Shown: piece after piece, positions 6,166 through 9,143 of the stretch | Layout: every line of letters starts with the position of its first letter | How positions within the stretch are numbered: the first letter of the stretch is position 1 | Source of the DNA: Acidobacteriota bacterium | GTDB taxonomy: Bacteria > Acidobacteriota > UBA890 | Assembly: GCA_022563115.1 (NCBI GenBank) | Contig: JADFNY010000124.1 | Span: 1-9,143 of the forward strand | Length of the DNA stretch: 9,143 bases | Direction: 5' to 3' | Position numbers and translations under genes: made by a program | Notes under the pieces: generated by a model | What the model was told of the DNA's origin: nothing | What the model saw: only the letters and a program-made list of their open reading frames with translations | The model's database searches: none

Positions 6166-7311
6166 ATGGCGACGGTCGCCTTCTTCTATCAGGTAGCGGC
6201 GTTGTTGTTCACGATTCTGGTGTTCGTTTCGTTCGTGCGCGGCACCCGCGGAGTTCCGTCGCCGCCGGAGCCGAGGACGAGGCGGGGTCCGGTAAGTGGC
6301 CTCAGCGTCGTCCTCGTCCTCGACGCCGAGGCCGACGCCGAGCATTGCGTCGCCGCGCTGCTGGCGCAGGACTACCCCAAACTACAGCTCGTCGTCGTGC
6401 TGGCGGGCGCGCTTGTCGACAAGACGACACGGGCACGGCTCGAGGCCGACCCTCGGGTTCGCCTTCTCGAGTTGGGGCACCCTCCCGTCGGCTGGATGCG
6501 CAAGAATGCCGCCTTCGCCGAGGGCTTCGCCCAGGTGCAGCACGACTACGTGTTGTTCATCGACAGCGACGTCCTGCTCAAGCCGTTCGGCGTCGAACGG
6601 GCGCTGAGGCTTGCGAAGCAGCGCGGCGCCGACCTGTTGACCATTTTCCCGGCGCTGACCGCGACGTCGCCCACCGAGCGCCTGATGGTCCCGTTTTTCC
6701 TGCAGCTGGTGCTTACCGGCGTGTCGATGCACAACATCAACGACCCCAAGAGCGACGCGGCGGGCGGTTTCGCGCCGTTTTTCCTCTTTCGTAGCGTCGT
6801 CTACGAAGCCTTGGGCGGCCACGCGGCGTTGCGCGCCGATCGTTTCTCCGAATCGACGCTGGCGCAGAGCATCAAGGATCAGGGCTACCGGCTGCTTATC
6901 GCGAATGGCACGGAACTGGCGATCCTGCTGGGGCAAAGCAGCCTACGTGATATCTGGCGCAGCTGGGGAAAGAGCTTCAACGCAACGATCGGCAACGACA
7001 CGAGACAGGCCGCGCTCGTCGGGGCAGTGGTGTTCGCCGTCTTCGCGTTGCCCTGGTTGCTGGTCGTCCTCGCGGTGGCCCGTATCGCGACCGCGCCGGA
7101 GACGTTGGCTGATTCGCCTTGGGTCGGCGCCGTTATCGTCGGTGCCGCAAACATCATCCTCGGGCTCTACCACCGCCGGGCGCTTCGCAACCTCTTGGAC
7201 ATCGACGACTCCCTCGCATGGATGCAGCCGCTGGCGGCAACGATTGCCGCTCTGATGATCTTTGCGTCTTCACTGCATCTCGAAGGCCGTCACGGCGTTC
7301 GGCTGCGCTGA
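6166..7311 (+). CDS. Membrane-bound GT2 glycosyltransferase, HpnB/CrtQ-like
   Basis: A 381-residue inverting family-2 glycosyltransferase anchored in the inner membrane. Residues 5-24 are an N-terminal membrane helix. The GT-A domain follows: LSVVLVLDAE (46-55), LLAQDYPKLQLVVV (65-78), GWMRKNAAFAEGF (109-121), and the nucleotide-sugar/metal motif DSD at 133-135 (FIDSDVLLKP). Next come GGFAPFFLFRSVVYEALGGHAALR (200-223), FSESTLAQSIKDQGYRL (227-243) and DIWRSWGKSFNA (262-273). Three hydrophobic segments, about 283-305, 318-335 and 353-368, end the protein, as in hopanoid-associated HpnB and CrtQ-type enzymes. These relatives glycosylate lipids or carotenoids; the acceptor here is unknown. Relatives usually have Glu-Asp in the later acidic motif; here it is Glu-Ser (E229-S230). 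The last residues, LEGRHGVRLR, resemble the start of the usual GRGVxWKGR tail but stop early, just where a foreign dehydrogenase fragment begins, so the natural C-terminus may have lost a few residues. Upstream is the propeller gene, divergent. Confidence 0.88.
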   Translation: MATVAFFYQVAALLFTILVFVSFVRGTRGVPSPPEPRTRRGPVSGLSVVLVLDAEADAEHCVAALLAQDYPKLQLVVVLAGALVDKTTRARLEADPRVRLLELGHPPVGWMRKNAAFAEGFAQVQHDYVLFIDSDVLLKPFGVERALRLAKQRGADLLTIFPALTATSPTERLMVPFFLQLVLTGVSMHNINDPKSDAAGGFAPFFLFRSVVYEALGGHAALRADRFSESTLAQSIKDQGYRLLIANGTELAILLGQSSLRDIWRSWGKSFNATIGNDTRQAALVGAVVFAVFALPWLLVVLAVARIATAPETLADSPWVGAVIVGAANIILGLYHRRALRNLLDIDDSLAWMQPLAATIAALMIFASSLHLEGRHGVRLR

Positions 7312-7519
7312 CGGTACTGGACACCTGCTGATCTACTCGGGCAGCGCCAGCGACGGCACGCCGATGCTCTACGCCGTCGACAAGGCTACGGGCAAGCGCC
7401 TCGCCGAGATCGAGATGCCGGTCAGCACGCGCTACGGCATCATGACGTACATGCACGGCGGCGAGCAGTACCTCGTCGTGCAGGCCAGCAACAATCTGAC
7501 GGCGCTGAAGCTGCAGTAA
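7312..7519 (+). pseudogene. C-terminal remnant of a PQQ-dependent dehydrogenase
   Basis: About 68 codons ending at TAA 7517-7519 read as the last part of a quinoprotein (glucose/alcohol-type) dehydrogenase: HLLIYSGSASDG, LYAVDKATGKRLAEIEMP, then YGIMTYMHGGEQYLVVQ and LTALKLQ. The LLxYSxGSDGxP / DKATGxxLxEIxxP / MTYMxxGxQYLVV pattern is the final propeller blade of these periplasmic enzymes, which are normally more than 500 residues long. The rest of the gene is absent, there is no plausible start codon or ribosome binding site, and recognisable sequence starts right at the glycosyltransferase stop. A start at 7262 would lie inside the glycosyltransferase in another frame. Most likely a deletion removed most of the dehydrogenase and joined its tail to the end of the glycosyltransferase gene. 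Confidence 0.75.
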
Positions 7520-7662
7520 GCGTGGCGCGACCGTGGGCAGGTGAACACCGGACCAGGCACCGGCACATCGCCAGGCCGCTTCAGGTGGCTTGCTCTGCGC
7601 AGATCCGGTGGGGCCGTGGGCGCCTGACGAAACCTTTTGCCTGTGCGAGCGTCTGATAGCTC

Positions 7663-9120
7663 ATGGAGATGCTCTTCCGAGACCTGAGGATCGCCGTCCG
7701 CGCCCTGGCCAAGACGCCCGGCTCCGCGGCGATCTCGATCATCGCGTTGGCCTTGGGCATCGGCCTCACGACGACGATGTTCTCCCTCGTGTACGGCGTG
7801 TTCTTCCGCGGCCTCGGGGTGCCGGAGGCGGACCGGCTGTATGTAATCTGGCGAACGAACCCGTCTGCGGGGATTCCCAGGATGGGCGTCTCGCAACACG
7901 ATTTGTACGACTGGATCGAGGCGCAGGAATCGTTCGCCGGGCTGGGACATTTCTCCAACGGAACCGTCAACCTGAGCGGAAGCGACGGCCCCGAGCGCTA
8001 CAACGGCGCCTTCGTGTCGGCCAACGTCTTCGATCTGCTTCGCGTGCGGCCCCTACTCGGAAGCGCCTTTCGCCCCGGCGACGATCACCCCGACGCCCCG
8101 CTGACGGTGGTTCTGGGGTACGACGTATGGGAAACGCGCTTTCGTTCGGACCCCGACGTCGTCGGCGAGGTCGTGAAGGTCAACGGCGAGCCGGCCACGA
8201 TCCTCGGCGTCATGGAGGATGGTTTCATGTTTCCCGCAGACCAGGAGCTGTGGATCGTGCGGCGCGACGAGCGCGCCCAAAATCCGCGCCGCGGAACAGG
8301 GCCCGAGGCCACGGTATTCGGCCGCCTCCAGGACGGCGTCACGCTCGAGCGGGCAGAGCTCGAATTCACCATGATCACGGACCGGCTGGCACGCGAGTTC
8401 CCCGAGAGCAACGAGGGCGTAGGCGCCGAGTTCATCACGTTCACCGAGCAGGACACCAGCCCGGAGCTTCTCGCCGTGTTCGGTGCTGCTCAGGTGGCGA
8501 CGATTTTCGTGCTGCTGATCGCCTGCGCCAACGTCGCCAACCTGTTGCTGGCACGGGCGACGATGGGCGCCAAGGAAGCGGCGGTGCGATCGGCGCTGGG
8601 GGCGAGCCGCTGGCGCGTCATGATGCCGATCTTCTCGGAAGCCGCGATTCTCTCGGCGGGTGGCGCCGCGGCGGGGATCGGCATCGCGTTCGTCGGCGTC
8701 GGGTTGTTCGACACCGCCACCGCCGGTGTCGGCAAGCCGTACTACATGGAGTTTGCGGTCGACCCGGTGATTCTCGCCTTCGTCGTCGCCATCACGGCGC
8801 TCACCGCGATTGCCGCCGGCATCACGCCGGCCTTTCGCACGTCCGGCACAAGCAACCTGAACCTGATCCTTCAGGACGAGTCGCGCGGATCCTCGGGGGC
8901 TCGCGGCGGCAGACTCAGCAAGGTGCTCATCGTCGGTGAGGTCGCCCTGTCGTGCGCGCTGCTGGTCGGCGCCGGCTTGATGGCGAAGGGCATCGTGCAG
9001 CTCCGAAACTACGACTTCGATTTTGCCACGACGGAGGTGTTCAGCGCCCGCGTCGGCCTCTTCGTGGCCGACTACCCCGAGCCGGCAACGCGCACGCGCT
9101 CCTTTCCCGACCTGAAGTAG
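7663..9120 (+). CDS. ADOP-type ABC transporter permease (MacB_PCD/FtsX), stopped by in-frame TAG at about half length
   Basis: The 485-residue reading frame is the N-terminal part of an ADOP-family permease, large (about 800-900 residue) inner-membrane proteins with two MacB-like periplasmic core domains and two FtsX-like membrane modules. Seen: LFRDLRIAVRALAKTPG (4-20), membrane helix 1 at about 23-48, the first periplasmic core domain (about 55-265), helix 2 at 270-298 with IACANVANLLLARA, the RSALGASRWR loop (309-318), helices at about 323-349 and 368-390, LNLILQDESRGSSG (399-412), a helix at about 419-447, then the start of the second core domain. At 9118-9120 a TAG falls in the second domain, after RSFPDLK, while the same frame continues QLEGFSG, which is what relatives have at that point. 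The start at ATG 7663 follows in-frame TGA and TAG codons (7654-7659); ATG 7669 is an alternative; neither has a clear ribosome binding site. No ATPase gene is present. Probably a nonsense-interrupted pseudogene, or a sequencing error. Confidence 0.85.
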   Translation: MEMLFRDLRIAVRALAKTPGSAAISIIALALGIGLTTTMFSLVYGVFFRGLGVPEADRLYVIWRTNPSAGIPRMGVSQHDLYDWIEAQESFAGLGHFSNGTVNLSGSDGPERYNGAFVSANVFDLLRVRPLLGSAFRPGDDHPDAPLTVVLGYDVWETRFRSDPDVVGEVVKVNGEPATILGVMEDGFMFPADQELWIVRRDERAQNPRRGTGPEATVFGRLQDGVTLERAELEFTMITDRLAREFPESNEGVGAEFITFTEQDTSPELLAVFGAAQVATIFVLLIACANVANLLLARATMGAKEAAVRSALGASRWRVMMPIFSEAAILSAGGAAAGIGIAFVGVGLFDTATAGVGKPYYMEFAVDPVILAFVVAITALTAIAAGITPAFRTSGTSNLNLILQDESRGSSGARGGRLSKVLIVGEVALSCALLVGAGLMAKGIVQLRNYDFDFATTEVFSARVGLFVADYPEPATRTRSFPDLK

Positions 9121-9143
9121 CAACTCGAAGGGTTTTCCGGCGC

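Noticed and set aside
5881..6345. N-terminal extension of the propeller frame up to 6345
   Set aside because: It has Arg-rich, non-conserved content, would precede and destroy a clear signal peptide, and would overlap the start of the divergent glycosyltransferase.
7262..7519. An 85-residue stand-alone gene starting at 7262
   Set aside because: The start lies within the glycosyltransferase in another frame with no ribosome binding site; only the part after about 7312 resembles a protein family, and that is the tail of a large enzyme.
7590..8939. A 449-codon plus-strand frame overlapping the permease
   Set aside because: Arg-rich shadow translation without membrane segments; the permease frame has all family features.
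8053..9123. A 356-codon minus-strand frame opposite the permease
   Set aside because: Antisense shadow with no recognisable domain, start site or neighbours on that strand.

Overview
The window is GC-rich throughout, with strong G/C preference at third codon positions. It looks like a chromosomal stretch from an environmental, Gram-negative bacterium. The best lineage hints are an ADOP-type (MacB/FtsX-like) ABC permease, a family very common in Acidobacteriota and Gemmatimonadota, and the remnant of a PQQ-dependent dehydrogenase. These are family-level impressions and do not fix the phylum. No tRNA, rRNA, CRISPR array, insertion sequence or prophage gene was recognised.

Layout. (1) Bases 2-607 (+): the C-terminal part of a GHMP kinase that most resembles glucuronokinase, cut by the window start. 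(2) Bases 675-4282 (-): a compact three-gene cluster, read in the order fumarylacetoacetate hydrolase (FAH)-family enzyme, ornithine cyclodeaminase/mu-crystallin-family enzyme, DmdB-like acyl-CoA synthetase. It converges on the kinase gene, and a 67-bp gap with nested inverted repeats separates the two. (3) Bases 4525-5880 (-): a secreted LVIVD-repeat beta-propeller protein upstream of the cluster on the same strand, 242 bp from it. (4) Bases 5881-6165: a divergent intergenic region with an 8-bp inverted repeat and a very stable UNCG-type hairpin just before a ribosome binding site. (5) Bases 6166-7311 (+): a membrane GT2 glycosyltransferase of the HpnB/CrtQ-like type. (6) Bases 7312-7519 (+): the orphan C-terminal end of a PQQ-dependent dehydrogenase, directly abutting the glycosyltransferase. 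(7) Bases 7663-9120 (+): the N-terminal half of an ADOP-type permease, stopped by an in-frame TAG after which homologous-looking coding sequence resumes.

How the genes may work together. The FAH-family, ornithine-cyclodeaminase-family and acyl-CoA synthetase genes look like one small catabolic operon: C-C bond hydrolysis or isomerisation of a keto acid, NAD(P)-linked imine/amino-acid chemistry, then CoA activation of a carboxylate. The substrate cannot be read from the sequence. The right end (chopped dehydrogenase next to a glycosyltransferase, interrupted permease) suggests deletion and gene decay. I see no clear new defence or mobile system. The most interesting points are the interrupted permease, the dehydrogenase remnant, the 21-bp in-frame tandem repeat inside the acyl-CoA synthetase, and the Asp-to-Asn change at the expected catalytic position of the cyclodeaminase-family enzyme.
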